A DNA stretch of 54,879 nucleotides from CAZDSS01 sp964508185 (GTDB lineage: Bacteria > Pseudomonadota > Alphaproteobacteria > Sphingomonadales > Govanellaceae): NCBI GenBank assembly GCA_964508185.1, contig CAZDSS010000004.1:1-54879 (forward strand), given 5' to 3'. Under the pieces are notes generated by a model, which saw nothing but the letters and a program-made list of their open reading frames with translations, made no database searches and had not been told where the DNA came from. Made by a program: the position numbers and the translations under genes. Positions 43,523-52,614 of the stretch are shown here, piece by piece. How positions within the stretch are numbered: position 1 is the first letter of the stretch; each line of letters starts with the position of its first letter.

Positions 43523-44682
43523 GCGAGACCGCCGTCGTCGACCGCATGTTCGGCGAGACACGGCTGGCGCTCCTCGATCCTGACGGCCGGCTTCTGGAGA
43601 TCCATCACTTCCGCGACGAGGACGCGCTCCGCCCCGGCGACATCCATCGCGGCCGCGTGACCGCCGCCGCGCCTGCGCTCGGCGGCGCCTTCGTGAGCAT
43701 CGGCGCCGAAACGGTCCTCCTCAAGGCTCCGCCCCGCGCGATTCCGCCCGAAGGCAGCCCCGTGGTGGTCACGATCCGCAGGCTCGCCCGGCCGCCGAAG
43801 CTTGCGACCGCCGCCCTCTGCGACCCGCCGCCGGGGCATGAGGTCGCGGGGCCGCCCGGCCTACTGTTCCGCGAGGCGGAACCGTGGCTTGCCCTTCTTG
43901 ACGCCCGCGGGACCGAACGGATCGGCCGGATCCTGGTCGAGGAGCCGGAGCTCAGGGCGGCGGCGATGGGCGTTCCATGGGCCGCCGAACGGCTCGTCAT
44001 GGAGCGGAAGCCTGAGCCCCTCATGGCCCGCCTCGGGATCGAGGCGGAGATCGAGGCCCTCGCCTCCCCCGCCGTTCCCCTGCCCGGGGGCGGGCGCATC
44101 ACCATCGAGGAAACCCAGGCGCTCACGGCGATCGATGTGGATGCCGGGACCGCGACGGGCCGGGACGAACGCAGCACGGCCCGCGGCGTCAATGCCGCCG
44201 CGGCGCGGGAGATCGCGCGGCAGCTCCGGCTCCGCCGCATCGGCGGGCTTGTGGTGGTGGATTTCCTGCGGCTGCGCAACCCGAAGGACCGGGAGCGCCT
44301 GATCGCCGATTTCACGGCGGCCCTTGCATCCCTGCCCTGGAATCACGCCGTCGGGCGCTTCAGCCGGTTCGGCCTTCTGGACCTCGAGATCGCCCATCCG
44401 GGCCGGAGCCTCGCCGCGGAAATCGCCGCGCCCGAGGCCGCCGGCCGTTTCAACCTTGCAACCCTCGCCCGCCGCGCGCTGCGGGCGGCGCTGACCGAAG
44501 CCCGCGCCAATCCCGGCCGCCCGGTCGCAATCAGGACCCGCAATGATGCGCTCGCCCGGCGCATCATGGATCTCTGCCCCGGCGAGGCCTTCCTGCGCCT
44601 TGCGGGCGCGCCCCTCGAGATCGTCGTCGATCAGGGGCTCGACAGCTCCGACTATGACACCTATCTGAGGAGCAAAGGATGA
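43519..44682 (+). CDS. Short RNase E/G-family protein
   Basis: A 387-residue protein related to RNase G but about 100 residues shorter. The catalytic aspartates are present: D206 in TAIDVDAGTAT and D248 in VVVDFLRL, with MARLGIEAEIE and the upstream S1-like segment reduced. The zinc-link CPxC motif needed for RNase E tetramers is missing. It may be a specialised or monomeric member. It lies between maf and yacG, overlapping both by four bases. Confidence 0.87.
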   Translation: MSETAVVDRMFGETRLALLDPDGRLLEIHHFRDEDALRPGDIHRGRVTAAAPALGGAFVSIGAETVLLKAPPRAIPPEGSPVVVTIRRLARPPKLATAALCDPPPGHEVAGPPGLLFREAEPWLALLDARGTERIGRILVEEPELRAAAMGVPWAAERLVMERKPEPLMARLGIEAEIEALASPAVPLPGGGRITIEETQALTAIDVDAGTATGRDERSTARGVNAAAAREIARQLRLRRIGGLVVVDFLRLRNPKDRERLIADFTAALASLPWNHAVGRFSRFGLLDLEIAHPGRSLAAEIAAPEAAGRFNLATLARRALRAALTEARANPGRPVAIRTRNDALARRIMDLCPGEAFLRLAGAPLEIVVDQGLDSSDYDTYLRSKG

Positions 44683-44867
44683 ATGCCATGACCGAAATTT
44701 CCCCCGCTCCGGCCTGCCCCATCTGCAACAAGCCGCAGAGCGAAAAATATCGCCCCTTCTGCTCGTCCCGCTGCGCCGACATCGATCTCGGCCGCTGGCT
44801 CAAGGGCAATTACGCCATCCCCGGCGAGGAGGTCGTGAGCGAGGCGATGGAGGAGGGCGAGGAATAG
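44679..44867 (+). CDS. yacG: DNA gyrase inhibitor YacG
   Basis: A 62-residue zinc protein with CPICNKP and FCSSRCADIDLGRWL supplying four cysteine ligands, followed by an acidic tail. In E. coli YacG binds GyrB and inhibits gyrase. The start overlaps the preceding stop (ATGA). It is the last gene of the infA series, followed by a small hairpin. Confidence 0.93.
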   Translation: MNAMTEISPAPACPICNKPQSEKYRPFCSSRCADIDLGRWLKGNYAIPGEEVVSEAMEEGEE

Positions 44868-44870
44868 GAG

Positions 44871-44886
44871 GCAGGATTTTTCCTGC
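44871..44886 (+). terminator. Small hairpin after yacG
   Basis: GCAGGA and TCCTGC pair around TTTT just past the yacG stop. With only six pairs and no T-run after it, it is a weak terminator at best. Confidence 0.35.
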
Positions 44887-45007
44887 GCGCCGCTTCAGCA
44901 GACAATATCTTTCTTCGGGCGACCGTATAACCAGGAAATAACAAGGACTTTCCCGCTCCCCCGGGCGTATTCTTTCATGGAATGACGTTCATTGGGGAGT
45001 AGTGACC

Positions 45008-47146
45008 ATGGCCGCAACCGATTTCCTGAGCCCGGGGACGGGCTCCCTCCGCAACGGCAAGGCCCGGCGGCGGAAGCCGGACGATCTCAGCGCCGCGGCC
45101 CTGAATTACGACTGGAAGCACATCGCGCATCTTCTGCATCTGTCGCGGGCGATCGACGAGATCGAGGAAACGCGCCTGGTGCCCGAGAAGAAGGTGCTCT
45201 ACCAGTTTTCCGCCCGTGGGCATGATCTAGCCCAGATCATCCTCGCAAGCCGCATCACCGGAAAAAGGGATGCGGTTGCAGGATACTACCGTTCCCGCCC
45301 GACCATGCTGACGCTCGGGGTGGATCTGGTGGAGGCAGTGCGCGCGCCCTTGGGCCGCGCCGAAGGCTACAGCAACGGCCGCGATATCGGCGTCGTCTTC
45401 AATTTTCCCAATCTCGACGGCCCCTGCGCCCTGCCCATGTGCGGCGGCGTCGGCGCGCAATATACCCCGGTCGCGGGCTGGGCCCAGGCCATCGAATATT
45501 ACCGCAACGTCCTCAATGACCCGAGCTACGAGGGCTCGATCGGCGTCGTGCTCGGCGGCGATGCGTCCGTCGCCACCAACGGCTTCTGGTCGGCGCTCAC
45601 CATCGCCACGACCCTGAAGCTTCCCATGCTGTTCTATATCGAGGACAACGGCTACGGCATTTCGGTCACCGGCGACAAGCAGACGCCGGGCGGCAATATC
45701 GCCATCAACCTCCGCTCGTTCCGGAACCTCATGATCCGCGACGGCGACGGCACGGAGCCGGGAGAAGCGGCCACGCTCGTCGACGAAGTGATGGCCCATG
45801 TGCGCGGGGGCCATGGCCCGGCGCTCCTCCGCCTCAGCGTGCCGCGGCTTTCGGGTCATTCCTTCCAGGACACCCAGGCCTACAAGACGCAGGAGGAGAT
45901 CGCCGCCGAATGGGCGCGCGACCCGCTGCCCAAGCTCGAACGCTTCCTCGTTCCGGGTGTCATGAGCGCGGACGAGTGGCGGGACATCGCCGCATCCGCC
46001 CGCCGCGAGGCGGAGCAGGCGATCGAGGCCGCGCTGGCGCTTCCCGCGCCCGATCCGTCGGACGTGCTGACCCATGTCTTCGCCGAAGGGGACAACGCTC
46101 TGCAGCGGCAGGGGGGATTGCGCCCCCTGGGCCATGTCTTCCCGAAGGCGACCGAGACGCCGGAGCCCGAAGCCAGCCGCATCAACATGGTGACCGCCAT
46201 CCGCCGCACCCTGGACCATGAACTCGCCACCAACCCCCGCGTCGTGGTGTTCGGCGAGGATGTGGGCGCCAAGGGCGGCGTCCATGCGGCGACCATGGGC
46301 CTGCAGGCGAAATACGGCGCGGACCGGGTGTTCGACACCTCGCTGTCCGAAGAAGGCATCATCGGCCGCGCCGTGGGCATGGCGCTCGCCGGCCTCATGC
46401 CGGTGCCGGAGATCCAGTTCCGCAAATATGCGGATCCGGCGGAAGAGCAGCTCAATGATTGCGGCACCATGCGCTGGCGGACCAACAACCGCTTCGCGGC
46501 GCCCATGGTGGTGCGCATCCCCGGCGGCTTCTTCAAATGCGGCGACCCCTGGCACAGCCAGACCGGCGAAGTGAAATGGGCCCATGCCATCGGCTGGCAG
46601 CTCGCCATGCCATCCAATGCGGAGGACGCGGTGGGGCTCTTGCGCTGGGCGCTTCGCTCCAACAACCCGACGATCTTCTTCGAGCATCGCGCCATGCTGG
46701 ACGACCCCTGGGCGCGGCGGCCCTATCCGGGCGACCATTACGTCGTCCCCTTCGGCAAGGCGCGCCATGTGCGCCGGGGGGACGACATCACCGTCGTCTC
46801 CTGGGGGGCCATGGTGCCGCGCTGCGACGCCGCGGCGGAGAAGACCGGCCTTTCCGTCGATCTCATCGACCTTCGCACCCTGATGCCCTGGGACAAGGAT
46901 GCGATCATCGAATCCGTCAAACGCACCAACCGATGCCTCATCGTCCATGAGGACAACATCACCGCCGGTTTCGGAGCGGAGATCGCGGCGACCCTGATGA
47001 CGGAAGCCTTCTTCAGCCTGGATGCGCCGGTGGAGCGCCTCGCCATGCCCGACATCCCGAGTCCGCACAGCCCCATCCTGCTCGATGCGGTGGTGCCGAG
47101 CGTCGAGAAGATCACCGCGCGCATGGACGCGCTGGTGAAGTTCTGA
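45008..47146 (+). CDS. 2-oxoacid dehydrogenase E1, fused alpha and beta subunits
   Basis: A 712-residue thiamine diphosphate enzyme. The alpha part (about 1-370) has GGDASVATNGFWSALTIA and IEDNGYGIS, the ThDP motif. The beta part (from about residue 390) has RVVVFGEDVGAKGGVH, EEGIIGRAVGMALAGL and a C-terminal LIVHEDNITAGFGAEI. It decarboxylates a 2-oxoacid, possibly branched-chain, and loads the acyl group on the E2 encoded next. ATG 45008 follows GGGGAG; GTG 45002 is an alternative. The alpha-beta fusion is less common than separate genes. Confidence 0.9.
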   Translation: MAATDFLSPGTGSLRNGKARRRKPDDLSAAALNYDWKHIAHLLHLSRAIDEIEETRLVPEKKVLYQFSARGHDLAQIILASRITGKRDAVAGYYRSRPTMLTLGVDLVEAVRAPLGRAEGYSNGRDIGVVFNFPNLDGPCALPMCGGVGAQYTPVAGWAQAIEYYRNVLNDPSYEGSIGVVLGGDASVATNGFWSALTIATTLKLPMLFYIEDNGYGISVTGDKQTPGGNIAINLRSFRNLMIRDGDGTEPGEAATLVDEVMAHVRGGHGPALLRLSVPRLSGHSFQDTQAYKTQEEIAAEWARDPLPKLERFLVPGVMSADEWRDIAASARREAEQAIEAALALPAPDPSDVLTHVFAEGDNALQRQGGLRPLGHVFPKATETPEPEASRINMVTAIRRTLDHELATNPRVVVFGEDVGAKGGVHAATMGLQAKYGADRVFDTSLSEEGIIGRAVGMALAGLMPVPEIQFRKYADPAEEQLNDCGTMRWRTNNRFAAPMVVRIPGGFFKCGDPWHSQTGEVKWAHAIGWQLAMPSNAEDAVGLLRWALRSNNPTIFFEHRAMLDDPWARRPYPGDHYVVPFGKARHVRRGDDITVVSWGAMVPRCDAAAEKTGLSVDLIDLRTLMPWDKDAIIESVKRTNRCLIVHEDNITAGFGAEIAATLMTEAFFSLDAPVERLAMPDIPSPHSPILLDAVVPSVEKITARMDALVKF

Positions 47147-47157
47147 GGGAGGCGGAG

Positions 47158-48402
47158 ATGAACGCGCATCCCGTGATCGACAAGTCCCGCATCGCCATCA
47201 CCGCGCCCGAGGGGCAGGAGGAAGGCACCCGGTCCCGCGTCGCGCGCTGGCTAAAGGCCGTGGGCGACCGGGTGGAGCTTCATGAACCCATCCTTGAACT
47301 CGAGACCGACAAGGTGGCCATGGAAGTGTCCGCCCCCGCCGCCGGCATCCTGAGCGAGATCGTCGCGCCCGAGGGAACGGAGGTGGCGCCGGGCGCCGTC
47401 CTCGGTCACATGACGCGGGAAGATGCGGCCGCACCCGCCGCGCCGCAGGCAGAGGACACGAAGCCGGCGGAGGCGGGAGAGGAAGATGCATCGGCGGAGT
47501 CGCCGCGCCCGCGCCTCAGCCCGCTCGTCAGGCGGCTCCTCAAGATCCACGACATTGATCCCGCGGAGATTCAGGGCACCGGCGTCGGCGGCCGCATCCG
47601 GCGCGACGACGTGCTTGCCTATGTGAACCGCCGGGCGGAGCCGGAAGCGCAGCCAGCTGCGCCCAAGGAGGCAGAGACTTCGATTGCGTCGGGCGACAGC
47701 CGCTGGGTGCCCCACAGCGCCATGCGGCTTCGCATCGCCGAGCACATGGTGCAAAGCCTGCTGCACACGGCCCCCCATGTGACCAGCGTGTTCGAGGCCG
47801 ACTTCACCCGTATCATCGCCCACCGCGAGCGGCACAAGGAGGCTTTCGCCCGGGACGGCGTCAAGCTGACGCTCACCGCCTACTTCGTCGCCGCCGCCGC
47901 GGAAGCGATCAAGCTGGTGCCCGAAGTGAACGCGCGCTTCCATCCCGACGGTCTCGAGATCTTCCGCGACGCCAATATCGGCATCGGCACCGCATTGGGG
48001 GACAAGGGGCTGGTGGTGCCGGTGATCCGCCGCGCCCAGACCCTCAACCTGTTCGGCATCGCGGAAGCCCTGCAGACACTCACCGAAAAGGCGCGGGCCA
48101 ACAGGCTCGCGCCCGAGGACATGCGCGGCGGCACCTTCACCATATCGAACCATGGGGTGTCAGGCAGCCTCGTCGCCGCGCCCATCATCATCAACCAGCC
48201 CCAGTCCGCGATCCTCGGCATCGGCAAGGTGGAAAAGCGCCTCTGCGTCGTCACCCGTGACGGCGCGGACAGCATCGAGATCCGCCCGAAAGCCTATGTG
48301 ACCCTGACCATCGATCACCGCGTGCTCGACGGCTATCAGACCAACCGCTTCCTCGCCCGTCTCGTGGAGGTGATCGAAACCTGGCCCGAGGACCGCATGT
48401 GA
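47158..48402 (+). CDS. 2-oxoacid dehydrogenase E2, dihydrolipoamide acyltransferase
   Basis: A 414-residue acyltransferase. One lipoyl domain (lipoylated K52 in ETDKVAMEV), a peripheral subunit-binding domain (RLSPLVRRLLKIHDIDP and GTGVGGRIRRDDV, about 118-157) and a catalytic domain with H387 and D391 in TIDHRVLDG. It moves the acyl group from E1 to CoA. It starts 11 bases after E1. No E3 (dihydrolipoamide dehydrogenase) gene follows, so that subunit must come from elsewhere. Confidence 0.92.
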   Translation: MNAHPVIDKSRIAITAPEGQEEGTRSRVARWLKAVGDRVELHEPILELETDKVAMEVSAPAAGILSEIVAPEGTEVAPGAVLGHMTREDAAAPAAPQAEDTKPAEAGEEDASAESPRPRLSPLVRRLLKIHDIDPAEIQGTGVGGRIRRDDVLAYVNRRAEPEAQPAAPKEAETSIASGDSRWVPHSAMRLRIAEHMVQSLLHTAPHVTSVFEADFTRIIAHRERHKEAFARDGVKLTLTAYFVAAAAEAIKLVPEVNARFHPDGLEIFRDANIGIGTALGDKGLVVPVIRRAQTLNLFGIAEALQTLTEKARANRLAPEDMRGGTFTISNHGVSGSLVAAPIIINQPQSAILGIGKVEKRLCVVTRDGADSIEIRPKAYVTLTIDHRVLDGYQTNRFLARLVEVIETWPEDRM

Positions 48403-48465
48403 CCGGCCGGAAATCCCGGCACATGGCGGTTGCACGACGGACCTTGTCATGCCAGCATGCGCCGC

Positions 48466-48969
48466 ATGCCGGAATTCGTCGCCATCGATTTCGAGACCGC
48501 CAACAACGCCAAGAACAGCGCCTGCGCCGTGGGCGTCGTGCGGGTGTCCAGGGGCGAGATCGTCGCCAGCGCCTACAGCCTGATCCGCCCACCGAGCCGC
48601 GACTTCCGCTTCACCTGGGTGCACGGCATCCGCTGGCAGGACGTGGAGGAAGCGCCGGACTTCGGGACCCTCTGGCGCGAGATCGCGCCGCTTTTCGAGG
48701 GCGTCCATTTCATCTCCGCCCATAACGCGGGCTTCGATCGCGGCGTCCTGCATGCCTGCTGCGAAACCTACGAGATCGAGCCGCCCGCGGCGCCCTTCTT
48801 GTGCACGGTGCAGCTCGCCCGCCAGCTGTGGCAGCTGCGGCCGACAAAGCTTCCCGACGTCTGCCGCTTCCTTGCCATCTCCCTCGACCATCACCGCGCG
48901 GATTCCGACAGCCGCGCCTGCGCCGAGATCGTCATTGCAGCCCACCAGGACGGCTGGCGCTATGCCTGA
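48466..48969 (+). CDS. DEDDh 3'-5' exonuclease (DnaQ-like)
   Basis: A 167-residue exonuclease-fold protein. Exo I is AIDFETA, Exo II is SAHNAGFDRGVL, and Exo III is HHRADSDSRACAE with the histidine of the DEDDh class. It resembles the proofreading epsilon-like family but is shorter and lacks a polymerase-binding tail, so it may act in repair or RNA turnover. ATG 48466 begins the conserved domain; ATG 48457 adds three residues. Its end overlaps the next gene by eight bases. Confidence 0.85.
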   Translation: MPEFVAIDFETANNAKNSACAVGVVRVSRGEIVASAYSLIRPPSRDFRFTWVHGIRWQDVEEAPDFGTLWREIAPLFEGVHFISAHNAGFDRGVLHACCETYEIEPPAAPFLCTVQLARQLWQLRPTKLPDVCRFLAISLDHHRADSDSRACAEIVIAAHQDGWRYA

Positions 48970-50485
48970 GGTCATGGAGCCCGAGGAACGGCGGCAGCAG
49001 GCGGAGGTGATCGACTTTCTCCGCGGGCTGTCCAGGGACTCGGGAGAGGGCGGCGAGGAGATCGTGACCCCCACCTCCCGCATCTTCCTGGCGGGCGATT
49101 CCGCCTACAAGCTGAAGCGCGCGCGGCGGCTCCCGTTCCTCGATTTCACCGATCCCCTGACCCGCCGCAAGACGGCGGAGCATGAGGATCTGCTCAACCG
49201 CCGCACCGCGCCCCGGCTCTATCAGGGCGTTCTGGCGGTGACCCGGGACGACAACGGCGCGCTCCATCTCGGCGGCCCGGGCGCGCCGGTCGACTGGATC
49301 GTCCATATGCGCCGCTTCGGGCAGGAGATGCAGGGCGACCGCCTCGCCGCGCGCGGGCAATTCACGCCCCTTCATGCGGCGCGCCTCGGCGACGCCATTG
49401 CGGAGTTCCACCGCGATCTCGCCCCCTGGTTCGACCATGGCGGCGCCGACGCCCTGCGCCGCTCGCTGGAGCCGGTGGTCGAAGCCCTGTCCCACGCCCC
49501 GTCCCCGGCGATCGTCGAATGGGGCGCGGCGCTCGCCACGCAGCTCTTCGATCAGATCGAACGCCATCGCGCCCTTCTCGACCGGCGGCGGGATGCGGGC
49601 TTCGTCCGCCACTGCCACGGCGATCTCCATCTCGGCAATATCGCCATCGTCAATGACGAGCCGCGGCCCTTCGACTGCATCGAGTTCGACGACGAACTGG
49701 CGATCGTGGACATGCTCTACGACGCCGCCTTCCCGGTGATGGACCTGCTGCGCTACGGGCTGCGGGAGGCGGCGAGCGTGCTCGTGAACCGCTACCTTGC
49801 GGCGATGGGCGACTACGAGGGAACGCCCCTGTTGCCCCTCTATATCGGCGCGCGGGCCCTGATCCGGACCATGTCCGAAGGGCTGAACGCCCGGGAGGAA
49901 GCGGCCCTCGCCTATCTCGAGGTGGCCCGCCAGGCGCTGCAGCCGACCCGCCCGCGCCTCGTGGCGGTGGGCGGCCTTTCGGGATCCGGCAAGTCGAGCG
50001 TGGCGCGCGCCCTCGCCCCCGGCCTCGATGCCGCGCCGGGTGCGATCCTTCTGCGAAGCGACGAGATTCGAAAGCGCCTTCACGGCGTCGCGCCGGAGGA
50101 CAATCTTTCCGAGGACGCCTATCGCCCGGCGGTAACCAAGCAGGTCTTCGCCCGCATGCATGAACAGGCGCGCGCGGTGCTGAACGGCGGGCGCAGCGTC
50201 ATTCTGGATGCGACCCACATGGATCCCGGCCAGCGGCAGGCGGTGGAACGGCTTGCCGCCGATTGCGGCGTGCCCTTCGCGGGTCTCTGGTTCGCCGCAC
50301 CCCCCGAGGTGCTGATCGCGCGCGTCGCGAAACGTTCGGGCGATGCGTCCGATGCGGATGCCGAGGTGGTGCGCCGCCAGCTGAAAGCCGATCTCGGCGA
50401 CATCCAGTGGCGCCATATCGACGCCGCGCGGCCCCTTGATGCGGTCGTCGCCGAATCCCGCGCCTGTCTGGTCCGTTCGTCCTGA
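48962..50485 (+). CDS. Fused APH-like phosphotransferase and P-loop kinase (AAA family)
   Basis: A 507-residue protein. The N-terminal 320 residues form an aminoglycoside-phosphotransferase-like domain with CHGDLHLGNI and the metal-binding FDCIEFDDE. The C-terminal domain is a P-loop kinase with GGLSGSGKSS (about 337-346) and ILDATHMDPGQRQ. Such fusions are widespread and uncharacterised. Overlap with the exonuclease gene and ten bases to the amidase gene suggest one operon. Confidence 0.87.
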   Translation: MPEVMEPEERRQQAEVIDFLRGLSRDSGEGGEEIVTPTSRIFLAGDSAYKLKRARRLPFLDFTDPLTRRKTAEHEDLLNRRTAPRLYQGVLAVTRDDNGALHLGGPGAPVDWIVHMRRFGQEMQGDRLAARGQFTPLHAARLGDAIAEFHRDLAPWFDHGGADALRRSLEPVVEALSHAPSPAIVEWGAALATQLFDQIERHRALLDRRRDAGFVRHCHGDLHLGNIAIVNDEPRPFDCIEFDDELAIVDMLYDAAFPVMDLLRYGLREAASVLVNRYLAAMGDYEGTPLLPLYIGARALIRTMSEGLNAREEAALAYLEVARQALQPTRPRLVAVGGLSGSGKSSVARALAPGLDAAPGAILLRSDEIRKRLHGVAPEDNLSEDAYRPAVTKQVFARMHEQARAVLNGGRSVILDATHMDPGQRQAVERLAADCGVPFAGLWFAAPPEVLIARVAKRSGDASDADAEVVRRQLKADLGDIQWRHIDAARPLDAVVAESRACLVRSS

Positions 50486-50494
50486 GGAATCCCC

Positions 50495-51304
50495 ATGAAA
50501 ATCGCCGTCATCCAGATCAACGCCCCCGAGGACAAGGAAGCGAATGTCGCCAAGGCCTTCGCCTTCATGGAGCAGGCGGTGCGCGAGGGATCGCCCGATC
50601 TCATCGTGCTGCCCGAGAATTTCACCTGCTATTCGACGGACGCCGCCCTGATGGCGCGGAACGCCGAAGCCATGCCTGGCGGGCCCACCCACGAGGCGCT
50701 GTCCCGCTTCGCCCGCGCGCACAAGGTCAATATCCATGCGGGCAGCATGAGCGAGGCTGGAGCGGACAAGCCCTTCAACACCTCCGTGGTGTTCGACCGG
50801 ACGGGCCGCGAGATCGCCCGCTACCGCAAGATCCACCGCTTCGACATCACCGCCCCCGACGGCACCCGGTATTTCGAATCCGACGTGGTGGGCGGCGGGC
50901 AGGATATCGTCACCTATGAAATCGACGGCATTACCTTCGGCTGCGCCATCTGTTTCGACCTGCGGTTCGGCGAGCTGTTCCGGGCGCTTGTCGACCGCGG
51001 CGCGCAGGCGATCGTCATCCCGAGCGCCTTCACCCATGCCACAGGCGAAGCCCATTGGGAGATATTGATCCGCGCCCGCGCCATCGAATGCCAGTCCTAT
51101 GTGATCGCCCCCAACCAGACTGGCCGGTTCGACAACGGCAGCAAGGCCAACTGGGGCCATTCCATGATCGTCGATCCTTGGGGCCGCGTTCTCGCCCAGG
51201 CGGAGATGGAGGAAGGCGTCATTTACGCCAAGATCGATGCCGCCGAAGTCGCCAGGGTGCGCCAGCGCATCCCGGTCGCCGAGCTTCGCGTGCTGAAATC
51301 CTGA
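50495..51304 (+). CDS. Nitrilase-superfamily carbon-nitrogen hydrolase
   Basis: A 269-residue amidase. The triad is E41 (IVLPENF), K112 (RYRKIHRFD) and C153 (AICFDLRF). The sequence pattern around RYRKIHLFD-like and CYDLRF-like motifs is closest to Nit1/Nit2-type enzymes, such as deaminated-glutathione amidase or omega-amidase. GAGGAA precedes ATG 50495. It converges with folC, whose stop is one base away. Confidence 0.9.
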   Translation: MKIAVIQINAPEDKEANVAKAFAFMEQAVREGSPDLIVLPENFTCYSTDAALMARNAEAMPGGPTHEALSRFARAHKVNIHAGSMSEAGADKPFNTSVVFDRTGREIARYRKIHRFDITAPDGTRYFESDVVGGGQDIVTYEIDGITFGCAICFDLRFGELFRALVDRGAQAIVIPSAFTHATGEAHWEILIRARAIECQSYVIAPNQTGRFDNGSKANWGHSMIVDPWGRVLAQAEMEEGVIYAKIDAAEVARVRQRIPVAELRVLKS

Positions 51305-51305
51305 T

Positions 51306-52586
51306 CTATTCGGGAAGCAATCCCACCGCCGCCAGGACCTGCCCCGCGAGATAGAGCGACCCGCAGATGACGACGCGCGGGTAGCCGCGGAGGACAAGTT
51401 CATCGAGTCCGTGCCGCCAGGACGGCGCAACCGACGCCGCAAGGCCGATGGCCTGCGCCCGCGCCACGAGGTGATCCGGGTCATGGGCCGTCTCCCCGGG
51501 AATGGGGACGGCGATCAGTTCCGCGATTTCGGGCCGGAGGGCGGCGAGGAAGCCGTCCGCATCCTTGTTGGCGAGGAGGCCGATGACCGCCGCCGTGCGC
51601 TTAGGGGCTGCAGCGAGCGCCGCCGCAACGGTCGCGGCGCCCGCCGGATTGTGCCCGCCGTCGAGCCAGATTTCGGCATCCCGCAGATCCCGCAAGCCGG
51701 GCGCGCCGGTGATGTCCTGCAGGCGGGCGGGCCATATGGCCTGTGTGATCCCGCGCGCGACGGCCTCCCCCGGCACCGGCACCCGGTCCTGATGGCGAAG
51801 GCATGCGACGGCGAGCGCCGCGTTGCGGTACTGGTGCGGCCCGTGAAGGTTCGGCAGGGGCAGGTGAAGCTCGCCCATGCGGTCGGCGTAGGTGAAACCG
51901 TCGGCCGTCAACCGCGCCTCCCAGTCCCGTCCCTCGACGATGGGCACCGCGCCCACCGCGTCCGCAACCCGCGCGATCGCGTCATGGGCAGCGGGATCCT
52001 GCAGGGCGCTGACGAGCGGCCGTCCGGCGCGGGCGATCCCCGCCTTCTCTGCGGCGATCGTGGCGATATCCGCGCCGAGGAATTCCTGATGGTCGAGAGA
52101 TATGGGTGTGACCGCAGCAGCCACGGGATCGGCCACCACGTTGGTGGCGTCAAGCCTGCCGCCGAGCCCCACCTCGAGAAGCAGCACGTCCGCCGGATGC
52201 TCGGCGAAGGCGAGGAAGGCGGCCGCCGTCGTCACCTCGAAGAAGGTGATGGGATCGTCGCCATTGACCGCCTCCACCCGGGCGAGCAGGTCGCTCAAGG
52301 CGTCTTCCGGGATGAGCGTTCCGGCCAACCGGATGCGCTCGCGGAACGCCACGAGATGGGGCGAGGTATAGACATGGACGCGGTATCCCGCCGCCTCCAG
52401 CACGGCGCGGAGATAGGCGACGGTCGAGCCCTTGCCGTTGGTCCCGGCCACGTGGAAGACGGGCGGCAGGCGGCGTTCGGGATGGCCGAGACGGGCAAGG
52501 AGCCGCTCCATCCGCCCCAGCGACAGGTCGATCTTCTTGGGATGCAGCGCCATGAGACGCGCAAGGATGCGGTCGCTGCCGCTCAT
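51306..52586 (-). CDS. folC: Bifunctional folylpolyglutamate synthase/dihydrofolate synthase
   Basis: A 426-residue Mur-ligase-like enzyme that adds glutamate to dihydropteroate and folates. The ATP loop FHVAGTNGKGST lies at about residues 44-55, LLEVGLGGRLDATN is the metal/ATP signature, and ITPISLDHQEFLG and WLDGGHNPAGAA are conserved. Last gene of the trpB-trpA-accD-folC series, 28 bases after accD. Confidence 0.94.
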   Translation of the reverse strand: MSGSDRILARLMALHPKKIDLSLGRMERLLARLGHPERRLPPVFHVAGTNGKGSTVAYLRAVLEAAGYRVHVYTSPHLVAFRERIRLAGTLIPEDALSDLLARVEAVNGDDPITFFEVTTAAAFLAFAEHPADVLLLEVGLGGRLDATNVVADPVAAAVTPISLDHQEFLGADIATIAAEKAGIARAGRPLVSALQDPAAHDAIARVADAVGAVPIVEGRDWEARLTADGFTYADRMGELHLPLPNLHGPHQYRNAALAVACLRHQDRVPVPGEAVARGITQAIWPARLQDITGAPGLRDLRDAEIWLDGGHNPAGAATVAAALAAAPKRTAAVIGLLANKDADGFLAALRPEIAELIAVPIPGETAHDPDHLVARAQAIGLAASVAPSWRHGLDELVLRGYPRVVICGSLYLAGQVLAAVGLLPE

Positions 52587-52614
52587 GACGCCGGTCCCCG
52601 GTCTGTGACGCGGA

